Shown here in pieces: positions 1 through 6,276 of a DNA stretch of 17,896 bases (position 1 is its first letter; each line of letters begins with the position of its first letter). The DNA comes from an uncultured Lachnospiraceae bacterium. Its GTDB lineage: Bacteria > Bacillota > Clostridia > Lachnospirales > Lachnospiraceae. The notes beneath the pieces are model-generated. The model had not been told where the DNA came from, did no database searches, and saw only the letters and a program-made list of their open reading frames with translations. Location of the stretch: positions 1-17,896 of the forward strand of contig CACXEL010000040.1 of the NCBI GenBank assembly GCA_902766655.1. The letters are read 5' to 3'. The position numbers and the translations under genes were made by a program.

Positions 1-83
1 GCTGCCATGCACTCCGCCGAGATCTTTTTATCCGGTGTGAGCAGTGTCCCGTCCATATCAAAAGCGATCGCTCTGTAGCCCAT
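1..83 (-). CDS. HAD-superfamily (Cof-type) phosphatase, N-terminal fragment
   Basis: Only the first 27 codons lie in the window; the gene runs off the left edge. The protein starts MGYRAIAFDMDGTLLTPDKK, which carries HAD motif I, DxDGTLL. In this superfamily the first Asp is the phosphoryl-accepting nucleophile and the second acts in acid/base catalysis. The LLTPDKKIS continuation is typical of Cof/YbiV-type sugar-phosphate and nucleotide phosphatases. An AGGAGG-like site (GGAGG, about 93-97 on this strand) sits 7 bases before the ATG at 83. The gene is divergent from the UbiD operon. Its own upstream region shows no copy of the shared palindrome at a promoter facing this way, so it is probably unrelated to the rest of the cluster. 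The exact substrate cannot be inferred. Confidence 0.85.
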   Translation of the reverse strand, partial: MGYRAIAFDMDGTLLTPDKKISAECMA

Positions 84-226
84 CTTTGGTCCTCCGTAGA
101 TCTGCTGCATTTCTGCGGTATCCTGTATCCGCCCCTGTCTGCCTGCGCCGTTCCTGATCATTCTTAACTGTATTAACATTCTTTATTGTATCACAGGCGG
201 CATTCATCCAGTTTGAAAAATATCGA

Positions 227-255
227 TTGATTCCTCTCCGTCCCTGTGGTAGAAT
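227..255 (+). promoter_or_regulatory. Sigma-A promoter of the UbiD operon
   Basis: A -35 box TTGATT (227-232), a 17-bp spacer and a -10 box TAGAAT (250-255) put the predicted start near 262. The perfect palindrome at 259-273 covers that start site, which fits repression. Confidence 0.65.
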
Positions 256-258
256 ATT

Positions 259-273
259 ACTAACGCAGTTAGT
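259..273. promoter_or_regulatory. Shared palindromic operator, copy 1 (UbiD operon)
   Basis: ACTAACGCAGTTAGT is a perfect palindrome around a 3-base centre. It is identical to the copy at 9309-9323 and lies on the predicted transcription start of the UbiD operon. Confidence 0.75.
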
Positions 274-321
274 TATAGTCAGCGGTTTTGCAAAAGCCAG
301 GAATCAGTAAAGGAGGCTGTC

Positions 322-1803
322 ATGAATCACCCTGTCAATGATCTCAGAAGCGCGCTGGATTATCTCCGGAGCATCCCCGGACAGCTCATCGAAACAGATG
401 TAGAAGCGGATCCTGCAGCCGAACTCTCCGGAGTGTACCGCTATGTAGGTGCCGGAGGAACGGTGAAGCGTCCGACCACTGTTAATGGTCCTGCCATGCT
501 CTTCAACAATATCAAAGGACATCCCGGCGCCAGGGTCGCCATCGGACTGATGGCAAGCCGTGAACGAGTGGCGAAACTGTTCGGATGCCGAAAAGAGGAG
601 CTCGGTCATCTGGTCCGGAGCTGTGCCGCAAATCCCGTCGATCCTGTTGTCATCAGTGGTCCTGCGCCGGTCCAGGAAGTAGTTCATCGCGCGGAGGATC
701 CCGGCTTTGACCTGTTCCGTCTGATTCCCGCGCCCACCAACACTCCGCTGGACGCAGGTCCCTACATCACTCTCGGTATGTGCTACGCCACACATCCCGA
801 CACCGGTCTCTCCGACGTAACGATCCACCGGATGTGCATTCAGTCGAAGAATACCCTCTCCATCTTTCTGCAGCCCGGGTCACGGCACATCGGTGCCATG
901 GCGGAACGGGCCACAGAGCTGGGAAAGTCGCTGCCCATTTCCATTTCCATCGGAGTGGATCCGGCTATCTCCGTCACCTCGTGCTTTGAACCGCCCACAA
1001 CGCCCCTCGGCTTCAATGAGCTCTCCATTGCGGGCGCTCTTCGGAAGAAAGCCGTGGAACTGGTCCCCTGCGTTTCCGTGAAAGAAAACGCCATCGCGAA
1101 CGCGGAATATGTGATCGAAGGCGAGATCCTTCCGGGCAGCAACAACACAGTCGAGGACCAGAACAGCCATACCGGTTATGCCATGCCGGAGTTTCCCGGC
1201 TACAACGGCGCTGCAAGCCATGTGTGCTGGCTCATCAAGGTAAAAGCAGTGACGCACCGGAAAGATCCCATCATGCAGACCTGCATCGGTCCCAGCGAGG
1301 AACATGTCAGCATGGCTGGTATCCCTACGGAAGCCTCCATCCTGAATCTGCTGGAAAAAGCCCTTCCCGGAAAGGTGAAGAACGTCTATGCCCACCGCTC
1401 CGGCGGCGGCAAATATATGGCGGTTCTCCAGTGCGTAAAATCCGTTCCCACAGACGAAGGAAAGCAGCGTCAGGCTGCGCTCCTTGCCTTCTCCGCCTTC
1501 CCGGAGCTCAAGCATGTGGTTCTGGTGGACGACGACGTGGACATCTTCGACTCCGACGATGTCCTCTGGGCTTTGAACACCCGCTTCCAGGGCGACCGGG
1601 ACATCATCACTATCCCCGGCGTCCGCTGCCACCCACTGGATCCAAGCGCCCGGCCGGAATACAGTGCTTCTATTCTGGACACCGGCATCTCCTGCAAGAC
1701 CATCTTCGATGCGACGGTACCCTTCAGCCTGAAGGACCGCTTCGTCCGTTCTCCCTTCCTTGAAGTGGATCCTGACAAGTGGATCCCCGGATTCGGAAAG
1801 TGA
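322..1803 (+). CDS. UbiD-family prenylated-FMN-dependent (de)carboxylase
   Basis: This 493-residue protein has the length and layout of the UbiD family. These are cytoplasmic enzymes that reversibly decarboxylate alpha,beta-unsaturated or aromatic acids using prenyl-FMN. The prFMN/metal-binding stretch is visible at about 164-190 (SDVTIHR, then RHIG), and R170 is the likely equivalent of the catalytic Arg. The metal-ligand region GFNELSIAGALR (230-241) and a Glu-rich catalytic stretch around 262-268 (AEYVIEGE) follow. The start is the ATG at 322, 6 bases after AAAGGAGG. The gene is first in an operon with its own cofactor genes, UbiX and an LpdD-like protein, 20 bases upstream of UbiX. It is controlled by a promoter with a perfect palindromic operator. 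It resembles hydroxyarylic-acid decarboxylase C subunits by operon layout, but the substrate could equally be an unsaturated di- or tricarboxylate given the neighbouring transporters and PrpD. Confidence 0.92.
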   Translation: MNHPVNDLRSALDYLRSIPGQLIETDVEADPAAELSGVYRYVGAGGTVKRPTTVNGPAMLFNNIKGHPGARVAIGLMASRERVAKLFGCRKEELGHLVRSCAANPVDPVVISGPAPVQEVVHRAEDPGFDLFRLIPAPTNTPLDAGPYITLGMCYATHPDTGLSDVTIHRMCIQSKNTLSIFLQPGSRHIGAMAERATELGKSLPISISIGVDPAISVTSCFEPPTTPLGFNELSIAGALRKKAVELVPCVSVKENAIANAEYVIEGEILPGSNNTVEDQNSHTGYAMPEFPGYNGAASHVCWLIKVKAVTHRKDPIMQTCIGPSEEHVSMAGIPTEASILNLLEKALPGKVKNVYAHRSGGGKYMAVLQCVKSVPTDEGKQRQAALLAFSAFPELKHVVLVDDDVDIFDSDDVLWALNTRFQGDRDIITIPGVRCHPLDPSARPEYSASILDTGISCKTIFDATVPFSLKDRFVRSPFLEVDPDKWIPGFGK

Positions 1804-1823
1804 ACAGATTACCGGAGGATACT

Positions 1824-2393
1824 ATGAAAAAACGGCTCATCATCGGCGCGACCGGCGCCAGCGGGCTCCCACTGACCATAGAATGCCTGAAGATCCTTAA
1901 GAAGGCGGAAGATGTCTCCGCCTGCCTGATCATGAGCGACAGTGCCTGGATCACGCTGAAGCAGGAAACAGACCTTTCCTCCGAAGAACTATTCTCCCTT
2001 GCCGACGAGGTCTATGATCCCCGCGATATCGGCGCAGGTCCTGCCAGCGGCACCTTTCGCACCGCGGGAATGCTGGTGGTTCCCTGCAGCATGAAGACTC
2101 TGGCCGGCATTCACTCCGGATACGCGGATACCCTTCTGCTCCGTGCGGCAGATGTCACCATAAAAGAGCAGCGCCCCCTGGTACTTGCTGTCCGGGAGAG
2201 CCCTCTTTCTCCCATCCACCTGAGGAACATGCAGGAACTCTCCATGATCCCGGGCGTACGCATCATCCCGCCGATGATGACCTGGTACACCCGGCCGAAG
2301 TCCGTGGAGGAGATGACACACCACATGGCCGCAAAACTTCTGGAGCCCTTTGGGATCGAATCGGAAAACTATCATCGCTGGCAGGGCATATGA
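1824..2393 (+). CDS. UbiX-type flavin prenyltransferase (prenyl-FMN synthase)
   Basis: This 189-residue protein matches the UbiX/Pad1 family, which transfers a dimethylallyl group to reduced FMN to make the cofactor used by UbiD enzymes. It has the N-terminal flavin-binding GATGASG (8-14), PCSMKTLAGI (87-96) with the family's Ser/Lys pair, and KEQRPLVLAVRESP (114-127), the family's phosphate/prenyl-binding arm. The length is normal for the family. An in-frame ATG exists at 1779 inside the end of UbiD, but ACCGGAGGATACT directly before the ATG at 1824 decides the start. The gene lies 20 bases after UbiD, so the two are translated from one message and the maker of the cofactor is made with its user. 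Confidence 0.93.
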   Translation: MKKRLIIGATGASGLPLTIECLKILKKAEDVSACLIMSDSAWITLKQETDLSSEELFSLADEVYDPRDIGAGPASGTFRTAGMLVVPCSMKTLAGIHSGYADTLLLRAADVTIKEQRPLVLAVRESPLSPIHLRNMQELSMIPGVRIIPPMMTWYTRPKSVEEMTHHMAAKLLEPFGIESENYHRWQGI

Positions 2394-2448
2394 ACTGCTG
2401 ATAATTCTGAATGCCCGCTTCTGTATGCCCCCGGAAAGGAGGCCCCCT

Positions 2449-2820
2449 TTGAAGACTTACTGCATCCCCCTCTCTTTCTCTTCGCTTCTGGTGGAGGCAG
2501 CCCCCATCGGCCAGGACCTGCTGCTCACTGTCCGCGGCGGGGACGCTCCCCACATCGGATGTGTCGTCCTTACGGAGCCCCGTCTGTCCCTGACGGGCAG
2601 CGGCTCCGTAAGCTGCACTTCCTCCGTGCTTTCCGTCACCGGCCACAAGGATGAATTTCTCTGCCGCACGCTTGCCGAAAAAGCCGCGGTGCAGTACAAC
2701 ACAAGAGTTGTATGCACCGGCGGCTTTCATATCGATTCTGTATTGCAGGCGCAGCTGGATGAGATCCTGGCTGCGGTGCGGGAATTCCGCTTCCCTGAAA
2801 AAGAACAGCTCTTCACGTGA
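2449..2820 (+). CDS. LpdD-like prenyl-flavin chaperone/decarboxylase accessory protein
   Basis: This small protein (123 residues) is third in the UbiD-UbiX operon. It contains GQDLLLTVRGG (21-31) followed by DAPHIGCVVL (32-41), the GG-x-PHIG signature of the D subunit of bacterial gallate/hydroxybenzoate decarboxylases (LpdD, BsdD/VdcD). These have been described as accessory proteins linked to prenyl-FMN enzymes. I place the start at TTG 2449 because AAAGGAGG (2436-2443) precedes it by 5 bases. The in-frame ATG at 2350 overlaps the UbiX end and has no ribosome site. The gap to UbiX is 55 bases. The gene ends 11 bases from the end of the oppositely oriented DAK2 gene. The LpdD assignment rests on motif and context and is likely but not certain. 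Confidence 0.8.
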   Translation: MKTYCIPLSFSSLLVEAAPIGQDLLLTVRGGDAPHIGCVVLTEPRLSLTGSGSVSCTSSVLSVTGHKDEFLCRTLAEKAAVQYNTRVVCTGGFHIDSVLQAQLDEILAAVREFRFPEKEQLFT

Positions 2821-2831
2821 CAAAGATATTC

Positions 2832-4088
2832 TTAACTGACTCTGCGGACCGCAAACCGGGTCATGTAGCCGGAAGACAGGACTCCGCAGGCTGCTGCTGC
2901 GATCATTTCTGCCGGATCCGCGGCGGAAGCTGCGCACCTTATCACGTTGCTCTCCTCCCGGATCCATATGCTTCCAGCATACTGCTTAAGTATTCCGGCC
3001 GCATGTTCCGCAAGATCCCGCTCCCTCACTCCCTTGAGGATCTCAAATTCAACACTGTAGATCGACTGCAGGTCTGCCTCCTCCATCTTTTTTTTGTCTT
3101 CTTTCGTTTTTTCCGAAAAACTGACTTTAAAATCAGCAGAATGACTTATCCCGTACAGTTTCTCCACCACTCCGGCGGAAAACGCAGCCCGGACGGCTCC
3201 TGCGGGATCGTCTGTGCTGAATTTCGCTTCGATCGTGTTTCTTTCCATAAAAACAGTCAGGCGATCCGCCGCGGGATCCAGTTTTTTCCTCATTTCCTCC
3301 AGAGATCCGCTGTCCGAAAAAGAAACATTCACGACGTAAGTTACAACCGGAAGCGACCCGTCTGTCCTCCGCACCTTACCTTTGTCGAACACATAAGGTT
3401 CTTCGACATCCATCTCTTCCGGCGCAGGTTCCGGTGTCATTTCCTTTCCCAGAAAAACGTCTGTCATGCCCTCCAGAAACGACACAAATCCCAGAGCGCC
3501 TGCATCGACCACGTCGTTTTCCCTTAAAATATCCATTTCATATTTCGTCTGGACAAGCGCCCGCCCGGCAGCCGCGAGGACAGTCTCCCACATCCGGAAC
3601 TCTGTATCTTCAGTATCGCTCCCTCCCTGTTTCAGATCTTCCAGAAACTTCTTTCCGGCCCTCACAGCCTTTTTCGCGACCGTCAGCATCGTGCCTTCCT
3701 CCGGCTGGAAAACAGCCCGGTAAGCGGCGTCAACGCCATCAGAAAGCGCGTTTATCAATTCTTTTGCAAAAACACGGTCCCTGAAAGGCACATCGGAGGA
3801 AATCCGCACCGCTGCCCCTCGCATCATGGCTGCAAAAATCGCACCGGAATTACCCCGGGATGCCCGCAGCATATACTTTGCAGTGTCCTCTATGACCTCG
3901 GCGGGAGTACAGTTCTCTTCCATCCGCAGAAGATGCTGTTTTGCCATCCCCAGGGTCAGGGTGAGATTCGCACCGGTGTCCCCGTCCGCCACCGGAAAAA
4001 GATTGATCCGATTCATTTCCCCGCTTCTTCCGGCGACCCGGTTCGCGCCGCTGATGAAGGCGTCCCTCAGCATTTTTCCCGTGACCAT
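2832..4088 (-). CDS. DAK2/DhaL-domain protein, FakA (YloV)-like, shortened
   Basis: The N-terminal half is a DhaL-type nucleotide-binding domain. NLFPVADGDTGAN (29-41) carries the Mg-ATP-binding Asp pair D35/D37, RGNSGAI follows near residue 93, and DAGALGF near 195. FakA proteins phosphorylate fatty acids held by a DegV-type FakB partner, and DhaK/L kinases act on dihydroxyacetone. No FakB/DegV or DhaK partner is visible here. At 418 residues it is shorter than the usual FakA length of about 550. The acidic stretch PEPAPEEMDVEEP near 216-230 looks like a linker to a divergent C-terminal half. The gene is co-transcribed behind PrpD with a 36-base gap. The ATG at 4088 is kept although the nearest GGAAGGAG is about 14 bases away, longer than usual, because no better in-frame start exists before an in-frame stop. 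The substrate is unknown. Confidence 0.75.
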   Translation of the reverse strand: MVTGKMLRDAFISGANRVAGRSGEMNRINLFPVADGDTGANLTLTLGMAKQHLLRMEENCTPAEVIEDTAKYMLRASRGNSGAIFAAMMRGAAVRISSDVPFRDRVFAKELINALSDGVDAAYRAVFQPEEGTMLTVAKKAVRAGKKFLEDLKQGGSDTEDTEFRMWETVLAAAGRALVQTKYEMDILRENDVVDAGALGFVSFLEGMTDVFLGKEMTPEPAPEEMDVEEPYVFDKGKVRRTDGSLPVVTYVVNVSFSDSGSLEEMRKKLDPAADRLTVFMERNTIEAKFSTDDPAGAVRAAFSAGVVEKLYGISHSADFKVSFSEKTKEDKKKMEEADLQSIYSVEFEILKGVRERDLAEHAAGILKQYAGSIWIREESNVIRCAASAADPAEMIAAAACGVLSSGYMTRFAVRRVS

Positions 4089-4124
4089 ATATTTCCCGGC
4101 ATCTCCTTCCTGGATACTCCCTGT

Positions 4125-5489
4125 TTACCAGTTTAACAGAGGAAGAAAGGTATTGAGATCTGTCTCCTGCTCAAAAGAAGCGCAGCGGTCCATTACTTCC
4201 CGGATCTTTTCATCTGACAGAAGCCCTTTTGCCCCAGTGACAAATTTGTTTACCAGTTCATCAAAACCCACCGGGTTCTGCGGAGATCCCTTCAGGTCAT
4301 AGCACTCTTCTCCGTACTCCGTGCCGTCCTTCATGATGAGCTTTACCACAGCCCCTCTTCGCCTCGGGTACAGCGCGTCTACTTCCGGATCCATGGTAAC
4401 AGTCACTTTGCCGGAGACCTCCAGGTACTTCGGATCCGTATACATCTCCTCTGTCAGATGCCGTACCGCTACGCCGCGGTCGATGAGTGCCGCCGCCACG
4501 CCGTAGGCAATGCTGAACTTCGCGTCGCCCGGGTTTTTCGGCTCTTTGATTTTTCCTGTAAGGTCGTAAGCCACGTGATGGGTTCCGACTTCGACGCGTT
4601 CCACCTCTCTGTAATCGATGTCATGGGCCCGGGCTTCATTCAGCACCGCCTCAATGGCCGGCTGGGAATGACGGCAGGTCGGGTAGAACTTGGAATAAGT
4701 CTCCGTGATCTGGAACGGCCTTCCCAGATCTTTTCCCGCCTCGTCCGGGTCGATCTTTTTTGACATTGCCTGAAAGAGTCCCGTTTTTCCTTCAAAGACG
4801 GTCGCTGTTCCTTCAAGCCCTTCTCTCGCCACATACGCGCAGCTGATGCCGTTCATGGCGGCATTTCCCACCATGACACACTTGGACTGCTGTCCGGATA
4901 CCGTGGCTTCCATGAGCCCTGCGGCCTGAAGGCCGCTCATTCCCAGTCCTGCAGTCAGCTGCTCCGCAGAAAGCTTCATCAGCTTTCCGGCCACCGCCAT
5001 CGCGCCGATGGTATCACAGGTGGCAGATGGATGGAATCCATGATCGATGAGTTCAGGGGCCTGGGCGACCGCCAGACGGTACACAGTCTCATAGCCCAGA
5101 ACGATAGCTGTGAGTACTTCCCTTCCGCTGCTGCCGAGTTCTGCTCCCATTACCAGCGCCGTCGGGATCACCACGGCTCCCGCGTGGACTCCGGCGAACT
5201 TGTGGCCGTCATCCAGTTCGATCGCATGAGCGAATGTAGCGTCCAGCATGGCAGCCCGGGCTGCCGGGAAGCCCCACGGACAGTCCGGGCCAATGGGCTT
5301 GTGCGCGCCCGTTCCCAGAAAAGAGACCGCCCTTTCAAGCTGTTCCGCATAGGCCCATCCGGAACGGCCGGCAATCATGGCTCCGATGGTGTCCAGAAGC
5401 CGTTCCTTCGCTACCGAAATGATCTCCTGCGGGATATCCTCATAGTCCGTCTCGTAAATCAGATTTGCAAACTGTCTTGTAAGTTCCAT
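4125..5489 (-). CDS. MmgE/PrpD-family protein (dehydratase/isomerase/decarboxylase superfamily)
   Basis: This 454-residue protein has the usual family length. Members include 2-methylcitrate dehydratase PrpD, cis-aconitate decarboxylase and iminodisuccinate epimerase, so family membership points to a di- or tricarboxylate substrate. Visible hallmarks are LLDTIGAMIAG (31-41), AIELDDGHKF (89-98) with D93/D94/H96, H102 in VHAGAVVIPTAL, YSKFYPTCRHSQPAIEA in the middle and AKFSIAYGVAAAL late in the protein. The start is the ATG at 5489, preceded by TTGGAGGGGACT. A longer form starting at 5525 would begin within the promoter -10 box and is rejected. It is first in an operon with the DAK2 gene. Its promoter is nearly consensus and carries two overlapping operator copies. 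Which family reaction applies cannot be told from sequence alone. Confidence 0.9.
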   Translation of the reverse strand: MELTRQFANLIYETDYEDIPQEIISVAKERLLDTIGAMIAGRSGWAYAEQLERAVSFLGTGAHKPIGPDCPWGFPAARAAMLDATFAHAIELDDGHKFAGVHAGAVVIPTALVMGAELGSSGREVLTAIVLGYETVYRLAVAQAPELIDHGFHPSATCDTIGAMAVAGKLMKLSAEQLTAGLGMSGLQAAGLMEATVSGQQSKCVMVGNAAMNGISCAYVAREGLEGTATVFEGKTGLFQAMSKKIDPDEAGKDLGRPFQITETYSKFYPTCRHSQPAIEAVLNEARAHDIDYREVERVEVGTHHVAYDLTGKIKEPKNPGDAKFSIAYGVAAALIDRGVAVRHLTEEMYTDPKYLEVSGKVTVTMDPEVDALYPRRRGAVVKLIMKDGTEYGEECYDLKGSPQNPVGFDELVNKFVTGAKGLLSDEKIREVMDRCASFEQETDLNTFLPLLNW

Positions 5490-5504
5490 AGTCCCCTCCA
5501 AATT

Positions 5505-5519
5505 ACTAACACCGTTCAC
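5505..5519. promoter_or_regulatory. Shared operator, copy 2a (PrpD operon)
   Basis: ACTAACACCGTTCAC has one perfect and one degenerate half. It lies at and just after the predicted transcription start and overlaps copy 2b by two bases, forming a tandem. Confidence 0.55.
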
Positions 5520-5532
5520 TAACATTGTAAGT
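5518..5532. promoter_or_regulatory. Shared operator, copy 2b (PrpD operon)
   Basis: ACTAACATTGTAAGT has one mismatch in the right half. It covers the -10 box TACAAT (5529-5524) of the PrpD promoter. Confidence 0.6.
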
Positions 5533-5552
5533 TATTGGAGGGTGTCCGTCAA
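5524..5552 (-). promoter_or_regulatory. Sigma-A promoter of the PrpD-DAK2 operon
   Basis: Reading the minus strand, -35 TTGACG (5552-5547), a 17-bp spacer and -10 TACAAT (5529-5524) are near consensus. The predicted start near 5517 leaves a leader of about 28 bases to the ATG at 5489. Confidence 0.8.
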
Positions 5553-5600
5553 GAATAATTGTCCCCGTGCCCGGATCGATTTTTCTCTCCCATCAGCAGA

Positions 5601-6182
5601 TCACAGCCTGACAGTTCTGCCTTCCTTTCTGGCAGCGGCTTTTTTCGGCCGCACAGCAGCATAGCCCACAGATACGCTGCCGAAGATATCCTCGTCCTCT
5701 CTCAATCCCAGACGTCCGAAGATCTCCCGTACTGCCGGCACCTCCGTCAGCCAGTGAGGCTGGTTGGACCAGCAGGCGCCCAGTCCCAGTGCCTCCGCGG
5801 CGATCAGGATGTTCTCAAGCCCCACGGCGCAGTTCGCCATGCTGTTGGAGTGCTTCCTGGGTGCGACAGCGGAGATCAGGGTCGGAGCATGGAAAATGAA
5901 ATGATAGTTTTCCGTCATTGCCCGGCGGATTCCTTTTGCCATCATCTCTCCTTCCACGACAGGCCTTGACCGCAGTTCATCCCGGATCACAAGGTTCAGT
6001 TCCTCCAGCACTTCCGGATCCTGTATCACCAGAAACCTGCTGTTCTGGAGATTTCCTCCGGTAGGAGCGTACAGCGCACAGGTCAGAAGCGTTTCCAGTT
6101 CTTCTTCCGTGATCTGCTTCGGCTCATAGGCACGGATGCTCCGCCTTGACAGAATATCTTTCACAGTCTGATTCTCGATCAT
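5601..6182 (-). CDS. Nitroreductase-family FMN oxidoreductase
   Basis: This 193-residue protein shows the FMN-binding start SRRSIRAY (12-19) and APTGGNLQNSRFLVI (39-53), which binds FMN phosphate and shapes the active site. A late GLGACWSNQ stretch is the usual flavin-contact loop. Members reduce nitro groups, quinones, enones or flavins with NAD(P)H, and the physiological substrate here is unknown. The start is the ATG at 6182, with GGAGGGGAG about 9-16 bases upstream. An in-frame extension to 6275 runs through the terminator hairpin and is rejected. No operator copy or clear promoter is seen before it, so it may depend on read-through past the terminator at 6207-6260 from the selenoprotein gene. 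An FMN reductase feeding reduced FMN to UbiX is one possible role (inference). Confidence 0.85.
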   Translation of the reverse strand: MIENQTVKDILSRRSIRAYEPKQITEEELETLLTCALYAPTGGNLQNSRFLVIQDPEVLEELNLVIRDELRSRPVVEGEMMAKGIRRAMTENYHFIFHAPTLISAVAPRKHSNSMANCAVGLENILIAAEALGLGACWSNQPHWLTEVPAVREIFGRLGLREDEDIFGSVSVGYAAVRPKKAAARKEGRTVRL

Positions 6183-6206
6183 AGGTACTTTCTCCCCTCC
6201 ACTCTG

Positions 6207-6260
6207 AAAAAAGCATAAAACCGTGTCCCGGCGCCAGAATCGTATCTGACGCCGGGACAC
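6207..6260 (-). terminator. Intrinsic terminator after the UGSC selenoprotein gene
   Basis: On the minus strand an 11-bp GC-rich stem (GTGTCCCGGCG, 6223-6233, with CGCCGGGACAC, 6250-6260) is extended by CAGA/TCTG. It is followed by a T-rich stretch TTTTATGCTTTTTT. It begins 16 bases past the stop at 6277 and precedes the nitroreductase gene, so it may act as partial attenuation. Confidence 0.8.
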
Positions 6261-6276
6261 CGCTGTTATGCACATT

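Noticed and set aside
304..828. Minus-strand frame overlapping the UbiD start
   Set aside because: It overlaps a clear UbiD gene, lacks a ribosome site and has no recognisable domain.
2817..3527. Plus-strand frame of 236 codons opposite the DAK2 gene
   Set aside because: It is antisense to a gene with clear kinase motifs and has no ribosome site; its composition is that of a shadow frame.
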